A DNA stretch of 64,000 bases from Conchocele bisecta. Lineage: Eukaryota > Mollusca > Bivalvia > Lucinida > Thyasiridae. Below are positions 9,868-22,053 of this stretch, piece by piece. Numbering within the stretch: the stretch's first letter is position 1; each line of letters starts with the position of its first letter. Location: positions 114,302,067 to 114,366,066 of the forward strand of contig CM055265.1 in assembly GCA_029237695.1 (NCBI GenBank), given 5' to 3'. A model generated the notes under the pieces. That model had not been told where the DNA came from, did no database searches, and worked only from the letters and a program-made list of their open reading frames with translations. The translations under genes and the position numbers were made by a program.

Positions 9868-11520
9868 AAGAGGACCCTGATGGCCCTAATTCGCTCACCT
9901 GACTCCATGAACACCAGAGGAGAATGTGACATTGAGTTAATAATTATGTGTTTTAAAAAAGTTGTGCTATTTTTAGATGGCGGTCATCATGGATTAAGCG
10001 ATGACTCTCATTTTGCCAAATCTGAAAATGCTTCACCCAAGGATCTTAACTTCCTATGAAGTTTGGCCAGCATCGGCCATGTGGTTCCTGAGAAAAAGAT
10101 GTTCAAAATCTCGAATAAATGGACCTTTTGTCGGCCATCATGGATGACATAATCATCCGATTCCAACAAATATTGCACCAGAGCAATCGCCTCATTGATA
10201 CCTTCAATTTGGTATATGACATGAGCATATTCGGTAAAAAATAAAATTTGACCCCAATTTGACCCCACGGGCCATGCCCATTTTTGTCTCCGGGGTCACC
10301 ATTTTAACAACTTTGAAAGAGCATTCCACATCAGTCATGCATACCAAGTTTCGTCGAAATCCGGCTGCCGGTTCATGAGAAGAAGACTTTTTAAGAATTT
10401 ATGCTATTTTTAGACGGCGGCCATCTTGGATTAGCGATGACGTCCGTTTTAACAAATCTGAAAAAGCTTTACCCATGGACCATAACTGTGAAGTTTGGCC
10501 ACCATGGTCCAAGAGGTTCGTGTGAAGAAGAATTTTGAAATCTCTAATAAAAGAACGACATTTTTACCTTTTGGCGGCCATCTTGGATGACATGACCATC
10601 CAATTTCGACACAAAAAATGTACCAGAGCCATCTCCTCTTTGATACCTTCGATTTGATATAGACATGACCATATTCGATCAAAAATAAAATTTGACCCCA
10701 ATTTGACCCCTCGGGCCACGCCCATTTTTGACCCCGGAGTCACCATTTTAACAACTTTGAAAGAGCATTGTACATCGATGATTCCTACAAAGTTTCGTCG
10801 AAATCCGGCAAGCGGTTCGTGAGAAGAAGATTTTTTAAGAATTTATGCTATTTTTAGACGGCGGCCGTCTTGGATTAGCGATTACCGCCATTTTAACAAA
10901 TCTGAAAAGGCTTCACCCATGGACAATAACTTATAAGTTTGGATACCATGGGCCAAGCGGTTCATGTGAAGAAGAATTTTGAAATCTCTAATGAAAGAAC
11001 GACCTTTTGACCTTTCGGTGGCCATCTTGGATGACATAACCATCCGATTTCGACAAAAAATGCACCAGAGTGATCGCCTCGTTGATACCTTCGATTTGAT
11101 ATAGACATGACCATGTTCGATGAAAAATAAAATTTGACCCCAATTTGAACCCACGCGCCACGCCCTTTTTTGACCCTGGGGTCACCATTTTAACAACTTT
11201 GAAAGAGCATTGTACATCGATCATTCCTACCAAGTTTTGTCGAAATCCGGTTGGCGGTTCTTGAGAAGAAGAGTTTTGAAGAATTTGTGCTACTTTTAGA
11301 CGGCGGCCATCTTGGATTACGTAATGACGTCATTTTAACAATTTTGTAATCCTCCTACCTAAGGACCATGACCATGAAGTTTAGGTGACTATAGGCCCAA
11401 TGGTTACCGAGGAGAAGACGTTTGAAAATGTTCACGGACGGACGGACGGACGACGGACGACGGACGACGGACACATTGCGTAACAATAGCTCACATGAGC
11501 TTCGCTCAGGTGAGCTAAAA
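9868..11520 (+). repeat. Inserted repeat with about 445-bp internal units
   Basis: Starts AAGAGGACCCTGATGG and ends GAGCTTCGCTCAGGTGAGCT plus AAAA. Internally, units with GGCCATCTTGGATGACAT recur near 10131, 10573 and 11021 (spacing about 445 bp). Each contains TTTGACCCCAATTTGA and CACCATTTTAACAACTTTGA. A GACGGACGGACGG tract (11437-11472) precedes the end. I associate this GGTGAGCT-ended type with bivalve genomes, from general knowledge. Non-coding. Confidence 0.75.
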
Positions 11521-11555
11521 AAAGAAGAATTCTACGTCCCCTGCGGGGGTCAGTA

Positions 11556-12326
11556 GGAATCAGTCGGCCAATGGATGATGTGACCAGTCTTGGTACAGCT
11601 TAGCAACAAGGAGTAAATTCTCAGGACAACGGCATTGATTGTTATTATTATGAAATAGAGATAAATAAAATAAATGCTGCAGGAAAGGTATGTCTGTGAC
11701 AAACATTTGATTATAGTATTTGCATGCTCTACATATGCAGATTAAATGTTCTGTGTGCGACAGAAACCAGTCAATTGATGCACTAATCTACTTCACAGGC
11801 ATGTTAATGTATCATTTACATCAGTTTCAAGCATATGTTTTGGGATTATTTTGTAAGTCGGAGCATGTGAGGCGGTTACAATTCCAGCCGCTGACTTTTT
11901 GCACAACCAGGGTGGTCACAGGAGATTCAGTTTCTTTTTTTTAATAATAATTAAACCTATGTTTTAATGTGTCAATATCCAGAGTAGAATGGATGCAGGT
12001 TATGGTAAAATAGATCCCACAACATCCATACGAAAAAGATGAAAGAATCAGAGAATAGCAAAATGTGTGGTCATTGGTTAGTTTATATAGGAAAAATCGT
12101 TGGCGGTGGTCCACTTATAGATAGAACTATACGTTACGGTGTCCTGCTACTTTACATTCTCGCATGCTGGATTTACACACGAGATCGTGAGATTGCGATT
12201 ATTACGCAGGGGCGTCGGAACAGGTCCGACAACTGCCGGATCAATAAGTTTAACATATGTGTAGTTCATGTATACAAAAAAAATGGAATGTAAATATTTT
12301 TATACAAATGTTCTCATTTCTTATCA
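11556..12326. other. No recognisable feature
   Basis: No repeat or convincing ORF was found. Confidence 0.4.
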
Positions 12327-12401
12327 AAAGTGTATGTTGTTACCACTCAGTTGAACCGTCTCGGCGAGACGGTTCAACTGAGTGGTAACACCATACACTT
12401 T
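12327..12401. mobile_element. Palindromic element, GTCTCG family, copy 1
   Basis: The arms, about 37 bp each, meet at GTCTCGGCGAGAC. They are perfect complements except around GTTGTTACC/GGTAACACC. Copies at 55394-55468 and 60507-60580 carry different bases in the arms, but each arm matches its partner. Confidence 0.85.
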
Positions 12402-13116
12402 GGGTGGTTACCGGGGGCACCTAGTAGATTAAATCCAGAACAATCTTATGATGCTTCCGGTGACCCTGTTACGTCAGGCGATATCGAGAGTATGCGAGAC
12501 CGCGAGACGAATCGCGAGAACGGAAGGCGAGACAGCGAGAACGCGAGACGTCGCATTGTGAGATTGATGTCGCCTCGCCTTCTCGCTCGGAATCTCGTAA
12601 AATGTAAACTGTTTGGATAAAATATTTTATTTTAATTTCTTACATTTCAGTCAGTAGTTTACAGAAATCTAACGGTTAATTATATCACTCGGCAGCACTC
12701 TCGTGTTTACCATAATATGGAAAAATGACGTCAGTAACGTCGCAATGACGTGTTTCCTTCGACCAATCATATCACGTTCTCAGACACACCCTCTGAATCG
12801 CGAGACAGTTGCCGTCACTACGGCCCGTCTCCAGAAAATAATTCGCATAACTCCTGGTCATATTTTACTCTTGATTCGCTTTGTTTTTATGAATAATCAT
12901 GTGAAATGTAAGAAAATGAACCAGGTCAGTTGATTATCGTGAAATAATGCACGAGTGATTGGGTCCTTACGCTAAGCAAACGAGTGAGCGTATCCAAATA
13001 ACAAAAAATGCCACCGAACATCAAAATGTTTGTGTAAACAGTCAAAAATACATATATTGATTTGGTTGTGACGATTTTTTTATGTTCAACAATTCAGGAA
13101 CCCACTTTACCGACGT
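12402..13116. other. No gene; CGAGAC-rich patch
   Basis: A CGCGAGAC/GCGAGAAC-rich patch lies at about 12497-12560. Otherwise nothing was recognised. ORFs 12330-12620 and 12703-12933 have no family resemblance. Confidence 0.4.
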
Positions 13117-13260
13117 TTTGGCACAAGGCCTTTATCAAGGAATTAGTTTCTATTCTACTAAACGCTCAGTGGCATCCATTTTAGATATCTAGAAATCTGA
13201 AATGGATGCCACTTAGCGTTTAGTAGAAACGAATTCCTTGATAAAGGTATTGCGCTGTCA
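13117..13260. repeat. Fold-back element (CTTTATCAAGGAATTAGTTT)
   Basis: Arms of about 60 bp: TTATCAAGGAATTAGTTTCT and AAACGCT-AGTGGCATCCATTT, with inverse copies at 13197-13258, pivoting on AGATATCTAGAAATCT. Confidence 0.75.
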
Positions 13261-13570
13261 AAGCATGTTTTTAATGAGAAATAAGGCAAGATATAAAAGC
13301 AACAGCAGGCGACAATTGTTGTGTGTAGCGGTCCAAGGATTAAGGCCGTTTACTGATTCGCAAACTCGTGTAATAAATACCATATTGAATCAACACGAAC
13401 GGAAGATCCTATACATTCAGGATACAATAGAACCTCTCTAAACCGGACACCAAAACAATATCTGTGATCTCAATTTGAAGGGTTTCTTGGTCAGTTATCT
13501 CAGATAATAATGCATGTCCATGATGGCTAAGCACATACATATATCTCTGAATGGTCACATGACTCATTTA

Positions 13571-13639
13571 CAGTGAAACCTCTCTAAACCGGACACCCTG
13601 GGAACTTCCCAGGGTGACCGGTTTAGAGAGGTTTCACTG
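13571..13639. mobile_element. CAGTG palindromic element, copy 1
   Basis: A 69-bp near-perfect palindrome, CAGTGAAACCTCTCTAAACC plus inverse, with TA on each side (13569-13570, 13640-13641). CAGTG ends with TA duplication recall pogo/Tc1-type elements (family knowledge, not proven). A lone related end sits at 13423-13455. Confidence 0.8.
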
Positions 13640-13904
13640 TATACAGTTTGTAGACCGTCTACGAAATGCAATGGAATGGAATGTCAGGTAATTACGATGA
13701 TATTTAGACAGTAAGATAGTTTACTTGAGATAGATATCGACAACATCAGCGAAGTGCTTTCAGGCTAGTCATGCACTTCGCCTGCATTTGTGATGGTAGA
13801 AATCGGACTGTTTGTCCTTTGCGATCAGTGTAGACCCACATCAGACGCAGTCGGATCAGAGTCTACACTCGTCGTCGTGCAGCGATTGAAACACTGCAGC
13901 TATC

Positions 13905-14185
13905 GTTTGTTTGTTTAATGGTGTTTAACGGCCTATCACCAGCTAAGGTTATTTAAAGGCGGGCCAACGGGTCCGATCCCGCATTCAACCTGCTGCATTG
14001 GGGAAAATCACAAAATCACAACGGAATATTTACATCGAAATGAATACATATTCAGCCCTGAAATCAGAATAATCTGACCTTAATGTTAGAATAATCCATA
14101 CTACACTAAAGTCACTTGGCCCCTTATAAAAGAAATAGGATTACAAATTATCGTATTACTCATTCAATGATTATAACCAAACTCG
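13905..14185 (+). mobile_element. tRNA-like SINE, copy 1
   Basis: A head TTTAACGGCCTATCACCAGC, a B-box-like GGTCCGATCCC, and a body with GAATATTTACATC, TATTCAGCCCTGAAATCAGA and TTACTCATTCAATG. Other copies: 55653-55900, 55978-56312, 57232-57400 and a head fragment at 38733-38786. The tRNA origin is inferred from the B-box-like motif alone. Confidence 0.6.
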
Positions 14186-14504
14186 CACACACAAGAATGC
14201 CATAGACGTATCTGGGGGTGAAGCAGGTATATGGTCGGGATTCCGGTAAGGATGAATCCTATGCTCCCACCTGCACATCACATGCTCCCACCTGCCACCC
14301 ACCGTATTTCTTCACTACCGCTTTAAGGATTACTATACTATTTGGATACTTGATACATCTACACATATGCGACACACTCCTGCCACTATTAACATGACCT
14401 GGCCATCGTTTACCTTCACAATGTCGCTGAAACACAGCCATTGTTTTACAGACAAGTATGTCAAGAAGCATATCTGTGTTGTAGAAGCATACTGTAGTTT
14501 ACTT

Positions 14505-14801
14505 AAGGAATAAAACCATGGGCTATTTTATTACTTATATTTACACTGCATTTTCTGATGTAAATAACCAAATATGGTGTTAAAATTAACAATACTCGTG
14601 TTTAAAGTCATTTTGTCGCAATTCATGGAACTGCGACGCTGCGAAATTCATTTTAACCAATCAACAACATCGCGCGACGTCACGTGTGTCTAATGTATTG
14701 TATCGGGATGTAAACAAATACGTCGAAAGGGCGTTTGCATTATGAATTGATAGAACGTGTAAATATATGGACTTGTATTATGCCACAATGGGCGGATTGT
14801 G
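14505..14801 (+). repeat. Dispersed repeat R1, copy 2
   Basis: Begins AGGAATAAAACCATGGGCT and includes the CGCGCGACGTCACGTG core. It is the inverted relative of 370-654 and is followed 257 bp later by a partial direct copy at 15058-15202. Confidence 0.75.
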
Positions 14802-14934
14802 AAATAAAAACACACATTATCCAGGAGTTTTTAATACTGATGGTGGGACAATACACATGTACATGTATATCAAAGCTGCAGAACCAAGTTTCTTAATATG
14901 GAATGCGTGAACATGTTTAACCCATGTCATATAC

Positions 14935-15060
14935 AATAGTAGGTTAGTGTCGTGAATGGGAAAACATATCTGGCGCGGCACGGAAACGGGATGTGCTCGG
15001 CTCTCTGCAACCCGTTTCGTGCCGCGCCGATATTGTTCCATATCACCTGAACTAACCTCC
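14935..15060. repeat. Degenerate TAGTAGGTTAGTG palindrome
   Basis: Left arm AGTAGGTTAGTGTCGTGAAT with an inner GGCGCGGCACGGAAACGGG. The right arm is its imperfect inverse, ending TGAACTAACCTCC. A cleaner copy lies at 32189-32286. Confidence 0.6.
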
Positions 15061-15202
15061 AATCAACAACATCGCGCGACGTCACGTGTGTCTAATGTAT
15101 AGTATCGGGATGTAAACAAATACGTCGAAATGGCGTTTGCAATATGAATTTATAGAAGGTGTAAATATATGGACTTGTAGTATGCCACAATGGGCGGATT
15201 GC
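15058..15202 (+). repeat. Dispersed repeat R1, copy 3 (partial)
   Basis: About 94% identical by eye to 14659-14801, from CCAATCAACAACATCGCGCG to CACAATGGGCGGATTG. It is a direct repeat 400 bp downstream. Confidence 0.8.
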
Positions 15203-15395
15203 CGCGCCAGATATTGTTTTCCTTTCACGGCACTAACCTATCAACACATACAAATAGCTTTAAAGTGCAAACAAAATAACCCCAGCCACCGCACATATTC
15301 ACACGCAGTGATTAGGTCGAATTGACAGGATATCAAAAATGCTTCACGGCACCGTGTTTCACGGTACATACGCACGGTGTTGACGGGATAAACAT
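15203..15395 (+). repeat. Palindrome right half plus tail, copy 1
   Basis: Starts with half of a TAGTAGGTTAGTG palindrome. The tail TACAAATAGCTTTAAAGTGC to GGTGTTGACGGGATAAA matches 32283-32473, where the complete palindrome also precedes it. Confidence 0.65.
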
Positions 15396-16048
15396 GTTTA
15401 ACCCATGTCATACTGATTATCCCGACACGTTGACATACTACTGTTTGTTTATTTCTATTCGCCGATTAGCCAGTAATGTACAAAGTTAATGTACACGCAT
15501 TGTATAAAACTGTACATACCACAACACAGTGTATACAAAACATACTACACTTAACCCAGTGTAATAACTATACAAACGAGACCACCACTGAATACGTGCT
15601 TGGTGATCAATACAGCTTCACTATACGATGTGCTTATGCAATCAACATAATATAACATTTGTGTTGACATAATCACGGGTTGAAGTAACGGACCAATGTC
15701 TATACAAATGCAAGACTATACCTAAAGTATCAGTAATTAAATAGCTTCTTTAATTATTGATACATTTATATATATTTAATGCATGTATGGACCTTGGTTC
15801 GTTACTTAAACCTGTGAACATAATACGATATATATATTAAACTCGTGAGCTTATGGCATAAGAAACTGCGCATAGCCTCGTTTCTTATGAAATCAGTAAT
15901 ACTCGCATACTCGCTTACTACATTTAAATATTCAAATTAAATAATGACGCATATGTGCTAATTTGCGCTAATCTTGCCAATATTTGTGAATTGCTTTATT
16001 AAACTAGACATTATGTTATATAAAATAGATCTGCCCCCATGGCATACT
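15396..16048. other. Mostly unannotated; fold-back half near 15838-15915
   Basis: ATTAAACTCGTGAGC with CCTCGTTTCTTATGAAATCA resembles the fold-back family at 2885-3010. The rest is AT-rich with no gene. Confidence 0.4.
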
Positions 16049-16240
16049 GGGGCCCGTTTCACTAAACTTCGTACGACTAAAATGTTCGTAAGTGCAAATT
16101 TTGGAATCAGCTGGAAATTTTAAATTGAATTTGTTTACATGTATTGATCATAGGCTGCATATGACCTTAGGCACAAATTAAATGCAAATTCAATACCGTT
16201 AACAAGAAAATAGTTGTAAGTGAAATTTTTAACAGCCTAG
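16049..16240 (+). mobile_element. GTTTCACTAAAC MITE, right-truncated
   Basis: A left end like 8484-8718, then CATAGGCTGCATATGACC where the central palindrome is broken. The right terminus is missing. It is followed after 10 bp by another copy. Confidence 0.75.
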
Positions 16241-16250
16241 CATGCATACT

Positions 16251-16496
16251 GGGGCCCGTTTCACTAAACTTCGTACGACTAAAATGTTCGTAAGTGCAAA
16301 TTTAGGATCATCTGGAAATTTCAATTGATTGATTTACATGTATTGAGCATAGGCTGCATATGCAGCCTATGCTCAATAAATGCAAATTCAATACTCGTTT
16401 ACAAGAAAATAGTGTTAATGTGAAATTTACAGCCTAGCATGCATAATGTTGCACTTAAGAACATTTTAGTCGTACGAAGTTTATGAAACGGGCCCC
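16251..16496. mobile_element. GTTTCACTAAAC MITE, full copy
   Basis: Complete ends (GGGGCCCGTTTCACTAAACT and ATGAAACGGGCCCC) and an intact centre GCTGCATATGCAGC. Confidence 0.85.
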
Positions 16497-16534
16497 ATGA
16501 CGCTAACTAGAGATTGTGTGCACAAAAAGTCATT

Positions 16535-16935
16535 TGAGAAAGTCTTACACACTGTTTGACGTAAGAAAATGGCTAAGTGTTTCAGCACCATTTCGAAGTT
16601 CACAAAAGTCAAGATCATGCCATTGATAATGCGATCGAGTGCGTCACACATGTTCAGATGTCATGAACTGTCCAAATAGTAAAGCAATCCAACAAGTAAC
16701 ATCGCAGATAGTACATGATGGAGAAACTCTTACAAACTTTTCGACGCAACAAATTGGCTAAGTGTTTCAGCGACATTTCGAAGGTGACCAATGTCAAGGT
16801 CGTGTTAATGGTAGCGCGAGTGTGTGACAAATGTTAACTAAAGGTGATTCAAGTGTCCAAATATCGAAGCAATCCTTTGCGTAATATTGACGATATGACA
16901 TGTTGGAGAAACTCTTACAAACTGTTCGACGTAAA
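16535..16935 (+). repeat. Tandem repeat, about 185 bp, two-plus units
   Basis: CACTGTTTGACGTAA (16549), AACTTTTCGACGCAA (16735) and AACTGTTCGACGTAA (16919) mark the period. Units share GGCTAAGTGTTTCAGC and GTCCAAATA-AAGCAATCC. Confidence 0.75.
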
Positions 16936-17021
16936 TATACGTACGAACCTCAAGAGCAACGCAATATGTCCCCCTTGATATGGCATAGGGGGCATAACAA
17001 TACTTGAATATTGTATTTGAA

Positions 17022-17090
17022 AGCAAGCAGATTGATTGGCTGTGCCTGAGCTGTGCTACAGCTCAGGCACAGCCAATCAACCTGCTTGAA
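17022..17090. repeat. Palindrome, TGCCTGAGCTGT family
   Basis: Arms AAGCAAGCAGATTGATTGGC and inverse, meeting at GAGCTGTGCTACAGCTC. Relative of 2515-2612. It lies about 120 bp beyond the SDR stop codon, so it may fall in the 3' UTR. Confidence 0.75.
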
Positions 17091-17210
17091 TGTGAGTTGA
17101 TATAGCCAATAGATGTTCAGAAACGTTAACATATTGGCAAGATGAACGCAGGCCGTGGTGTAAGATCCCTATATTTCAACGCCGAGTGGTCGGTATGACT
17201 GCCCGCTCTC

Positions 17211-17730
<520 letters not shown>

Positions 17731-18029
17731 GCCGATTTCACCAACATTGCAAAGTATACTTTTCTAGCAAAGTACACTTTGAGGGAGTAAACATTTATTT
17801 TCCCCAAAATGCATTATTTCATATAGAACTAACGACTGCATATATTTGATGATCAAAAGTATGCAGAATTATTACACTGAATTTATTACATTATCACAGC
17901 CAAAATGGCTGTGATAATGTAATAAATTCAGTATAATAAAAATTAATAATTTATCCTAAAACTGAAAATTTCTCCGTCAAAGCATACTTTGCTAGAAAAG
18001 TGTACTTTGCAATGTTGGTGAAATAGGCT
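17731..18029. mobile_element. MITE-C, full copy
   Basis: TIRs GCCGATTTCACCAACATTGC / GCAATGTTGGTGAAATAGGC of about 55 bp, with AGTATACTTTTCTAGCAAAG inside. The centre is a perfect palindrome (about 17872-17944) pivoting on CACAGCCAAAATGGCTGTG. The half copy at 6900-7053 lacks this centre. Confidence 0.8.
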
Positions 18030-18273
18030 AGAGAGGTTGATACATCATGTGCATGTGTACACGCATGTAGACGTTGTGTGACATTCCACCAGTATCTAAT
18101 TGATGCACGCAATGGCAAGACCGGCAATACATGTAGCTCAAGATCTGATAAAACCGGGCTTATGTCCATTCTGACTTGGGCTGGAAAATGGTGCTTATCA
18201 CTTGTCTATCCCTATGTCTAACTGGGCCGTTTCACTAAACTAAACTAAACACGTAATGCAGTTCCGGATCTGG

Positions 18274-18505
18274 CGGCCGTTTCACTAAACTTCGTACGAC
18301 TAAAATGTTCGTAAGTGCAAAATTATGATAGTTTGTAACTTTCACATTAACAATGTTTTCTTGCAAACAATTATTGGAATTACATTTATTGAGCATAGGC
18401 TGCATATGCATTGGCTGTTGCGTTTACTGGGGTGTTAATACATTATGTCTGTTTCAAGTGCGTGGAGTACAAAGGAAACGCTACAAACACATGGTTTTAT
18501 TACAG
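18274..18505 (+). mobile_element. Two half-MITEs fused at their palindrome centres
   Basis: 18274-18410 is the left half of a GTTTCACTAAAC MITE, ending at its centre TGCATATGCA. 18411-18505 is a half of the AATAAAACCA fold-back family (GGCTGTTGCGTTTACTGGGG to ACATGGTTTTATTAC). A degenerate GTTTCACTAAAC end also precedes at 18225-18250. Confidence 0.7.
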
Positions 18506-18820
18506 AGCTCCCGGTCAGTAGTTTCACGGGACGATAATACAAGCCCGTTTTTTCTCAGATCATGCCCCCCATGTTTAGTTCTCTAGACATCAAAAGACAC
18601 GTGATAATACGCGCTAAACGACACCGGAAGCTAAGTAAGTGCAATATTACGTAGGTCATTGCAATATTAATTATGGATGTAAATGGCACGTATAGTGCAT
18701 GTGAACCAGTATCACATGGTCGTATGAAAGGGAGGCATGCGTCTCTTATGCCCACTGAATGACAGCCAGGGGTATTATACAATTTGAACTCGTCCGTCCG
18801 TCATGGCTTGTCCGACAAAA

Positions 18821-20875
18821 CTAATTTTTCAAGCAAGTAACTGCTGTAATGACGTCTTCATATGCCTGCCAGGCCTGCCCAATCAGACTTCTGGCCATTG
18901 CCATTGAAGGCAGATGTTATGTCACTACCTGAAAATGCGTGGAACACAGGCAATGCTCGTGATTGTGGCTCCCCCAGGCTCGCACAGCTAATGTTGATGT
19001 GGTAAAACCCATAATTCTTGCCCATGCCAAAGGCCACCCAGATGTCGGCCAAGGGTTGAGTCGCAATGAGGTCATGGAATGTGCCTGCAAGGATGACTAC
19101 AACATCTGTATCGACTGTACGCACTTGCATAGTCTTTTCTCCATGCTCCAGTGCATGCAGTACATGAACCACGATCTTGGTGTCCGCCTCCTCATGATTG
19201 CAGTTTTGCATGGGGATGTTGGTTCCAATAGATGTCACAGATTGCACTGCGGTGACATTTACAGCTTTGGCTGGTGGCCAGTTGAACTTTTCAACCTTCG
19301 AAGTCAAAAAGGAAAACAGCTCCTTCTTGTTGTTTGGGTCACGGAGGAAGTCCACCCAATTGCCTGGAAGTCTTGCATCGCCCAACACTTTCCTGGGCAC
19401 GCCCTTGCTTCTCTTTTCCCGGGTAGATTCCTTTAAACTCTCTGGCATGCATGTGTCCCACACTACATCCAACCTTGTGGCAGCCTGTAGCTGCTTCTCT
19501 AGGTATGGTATGAAAACCCTGTATGCATACTCGTGGAAGGAGCTGACGCTGGTAGTGGGCAGGGAGTGGACGATGACAGCACCATCCAGGATCTTGCAGT
19601 CGTAAGTCGATGGTGGCTCTGATTGCCTGGGCTGCTCAAGACATTGCAGCAAGTCAGACTTCGTGTTTGGAAGATGAAGCTTGCCAAAGTCTGAGAGGGA
19701 AGGAGGGAAGGCCTGTATCTTATGTGCAAATAACTTGGCCAAGTCACCTTCACGGTTCGGCATGGATATATATAGCTGGCCAAATAGTGCCACATTGTTC
19801 TGAAGCACTTTGATCTTCTTGCCCTGCGTAGATGTTGCCTTGTGTTGAGGTTTCCTGAAGAGTGTCAGATAATTCCTCTTGATTGGGTCATGGATAGAGT
19901 GACGAATTCCTGGTACTGGTTCTTGCCTATATCCTCCATGGTGCGCACTGTGGTTACCACTGATATTTCTGTACAGGTGCGATTATCGAGTGTTACTAGA
20001 TCAGGGAAATCATCTAATAAGGGGTTTCCCATTCTTCTGATGGTTTCGTAGAGGCTGGTAACCTGTCGCTGGAAGGTCTTCTGTGTCAAGAGACCCTGCT
20101 CGTGGTGCTGGAAGTTCTTGGGGATTTCTGTGTCATCATCAGGAACGTATTCTTCCTCAAACTGATTCAGCAATCCGGCCATCTCTGGCACCGGGAGAAT
20201 CCATCATCGAAAGGCAACAGGGTTTTCTGTAAGCCCAAAAGCACCGCCCGAACCTTTCACAATCTTGTTCTCCTGCTCATGAGCCTGGTCAAATGGGATC
20301 GTAGATAACTTGTTGGTGGTCTTTGAAAGGACCCAATGAGAACATTTTTCAAACTCATACTTGATAGTGTCGGGCAAGGACTTCATATCCCTGATGTGGA
20401 CAGGCACCCACCGTGAGTAATTCACATGATCCAATGCAAAGAACAGCGGTGTGAGTTCCTCCAAGACTTCCACATAGAGGGAAAAGTCTTCTCTGTGAGC
20501 CCTGATGAAGATGAGAATTAGGGTTTCATATCTCATGATCAAGTCCCAGTACATGAAAGTAGAACTCTTCTTTAGCATGTCGTTTCTCCAAGCCATGACA
20601 GACTCGTTGGATCCCTGGCTCTGCACGAAAGCCTCCTTCTGGAGATTATGCAGGGTCAAGAGTGTGACTTGGTGGGCATGCCTGATTCGAGTTAGGTGTG
20701 CTGCCTTGAGATGTGAATTAGCTGTGCCAGAGGATGCTACTGCTGCATCTGTGAGTGCCGTTGTCCAGCCGGAACCATCCAATACATCTCCCAGTGTATT
20801 CCAGAGGGCCATTTCTGTGTGCAGACCACCTAACATAACCACATGTTTGTTGTTGTTGTTGTTGTTCCGGAACAT
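18821..20875 (-). pseudogene. Academ-like transposase/nuclease, divergent broken copy
   Basis: Reads along the same protein family as the plus-strand gene at 24061-28877, but starts only at the GGLHTEM segment (5' part absent) and stops before the CXC tail. Recognisable parts: HVVMLGGLHTEM, FALDHVNYSRWVPVHIRDM, DQAHEQENKIVKGSGGA and GLTENP (transposase core). Then come NHEEADTKIVVH, RTVDTDVVVIL and FHAFSGSDI (XPG/PIN-like nuclease), where the plus copy has GCDT, so a conserved Cys and Thr are lost. Breaks: an in-frame TGA at 20204-20206 (CGA to TGA, as from CpG decay), a frameshift near 19865-19885, and another near 18860-18875, ending at a stop at 18821. The 5' limit is an AAC trinucleotide run (about 20846-20866). 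The sequence is well diverged from the plus copy, so the two are separate lineages. Confidence 0.85.
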
Positions 20876-21655
20876 CCCTTGCTTATATTATGTGGCACCG
20901 CCCGAAATGGGATGGTGTAATTGATGTACAGTTTGTCAGAGTCTAAACTACCAATTCAAAACAAATGAACACATCGTATTACAAAGGTAACAGGGTGATA
21001 TACAGCCGTCAAATTCATTCAACTAGCAGGGCTGGGTCAGGACTCCCTGTACCCATCCAGTGAATCCTCGACTGACCCATCCTCATCGAACAGACAGTAG
21101 ACGCATGATTGGACCACACAACTATATAAAAAGCATGAAATGTGTATTTACAATCAGTTGTTGGTATTTTCCTTACGGAACCATGTGAATTTACAAAGAT
21201 TACAGACATCTTTTGGTGATTTTGGCGGCCATCTTGGAATTTCATGATCATAATGGGCATGACATGTGAAAATTGCAATAGTAAAATTCTGATTCAGTAT
21301 GTTCAGTGACTTAAAAATCAATATTTGGAAACCAATCTTCTTACGACTGGAGAAAAGCATTATATTCCATAGATGGCGGCCATCTTGAATGTTGGTGCTT
21401 ATTTTAAAATCTCCGGAGGGCTCCTAGGCTAACATTGATTAATATGCCCTAAGGAAGCCTCATGCCAAAGTTGGTACTTTTATCAGCCAGGTAACGGTAA
21501 TCTCTAAATATAGCCCTAACCAACCTAACTAGAACCAATTCATGAAATAAATTCCATGTCCCCTGCGGGGCTCCGTAGAAATCAGCGTACATGTAGGAAG
21601 AACTCTAAGTCTCCACCAATCCGTGTGTCAGATCGTACGGGTTATTAATAGATTA
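20876..21655. other. 5' flank of the minus copy; TIR remnant at 21550-21577
   Basis: Contains two GGCGGCCATCTTGRAT motifs (about 21225 and 21374) like those in the TIRs at 22627/29261. At 21550-21577 an end matching the CGGAGCCCC elements (CCCCTGCGGGGCTCCGTA) is present. It could be the outer end of the element that carried the minus-strand gene; no partner end was found on the other side. Tentative. Confidence 0.4.
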
Positions 21656-22053
21656 CTGTCTGTTCCACGTTTTGCTGCCGACGAACATTTGGCCATTAAA
21701 CACATTAAATATTGATTTTATTGACATGGGGAGTCAATTTACAAAAAAAATGGAAATTGACTCCGAAACCTGGCGAGATAACTTGAAAATGATGTAACTA
21801 AGGAAACAAAAGTTAGATTTTCAAAATCGGTCCACAAATAAAAAAATATTTAAAAAATCTATTTTTAGCACCCATGATAAATTCCCATAGGAAAATCGTT
21901 TTTTCGCAATAAAATCAATATTTGATGGAATGTAATAAAAAACAATTTTTGGGGAGGGTGGCTTTTGTTATTGATAAAAAAGTACTTACTTTTAAATATT
22001 TTTTAGATTTAATGTGCCAAAAGCTCGTCAGCAGCAAAACGTGGAACAGACAG
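21656..22053. mobile_element. CTGTCTG TIR element, copy B
   Basis: TIRs CTGTCTGTTCCACGTTTTGC and inverse, flanked by TA (21654-21655, 22054-22055). The interior motif GGAAATTGACTCCGAAACCT is common to the family. It is 398 bp long, with part of the left inner TIR missing compared with copy C. Confidence 0.85.

Larger units (their letters stand above)
9536..11555 (+). mobile_element. CGGAGCCCC element, copy 1, with insertion
   Basis: The left end TACGGAGCCCCGCTGCGGCA and a degenerate right end (GTCCCCTGCGGGGGTCAGTA) match the ends of the smaller copy at 59934-60409. The interior is an inverted array of about 23-bp units at 9577-9866. A 1.65 kb foreign repeat (9868-11520) is inserted just inside the right end. 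Without it the element would be about 370 bp. Confidence 0.7.

Noticed and set aside
9455..9902. ORFs with NNSFPRINNSFP-type and WERIV-type repeats
   Set aside because: Translation of the inverted 23-bp array of the CGGAGCCCC element; the same occurs at 59864-60426.
13905..14185. A tRNA gene
   Set aside because: Only a B-box-like GGTCCGATCCC is present, without a foldable cloverleaf; multiple diverged copies indicate a SINE.
18963..20924. Plus-strand ORFs of 135-157 codons
   Set aside because: Antisense shadows of the minus-strand Academ-like pseudogene.
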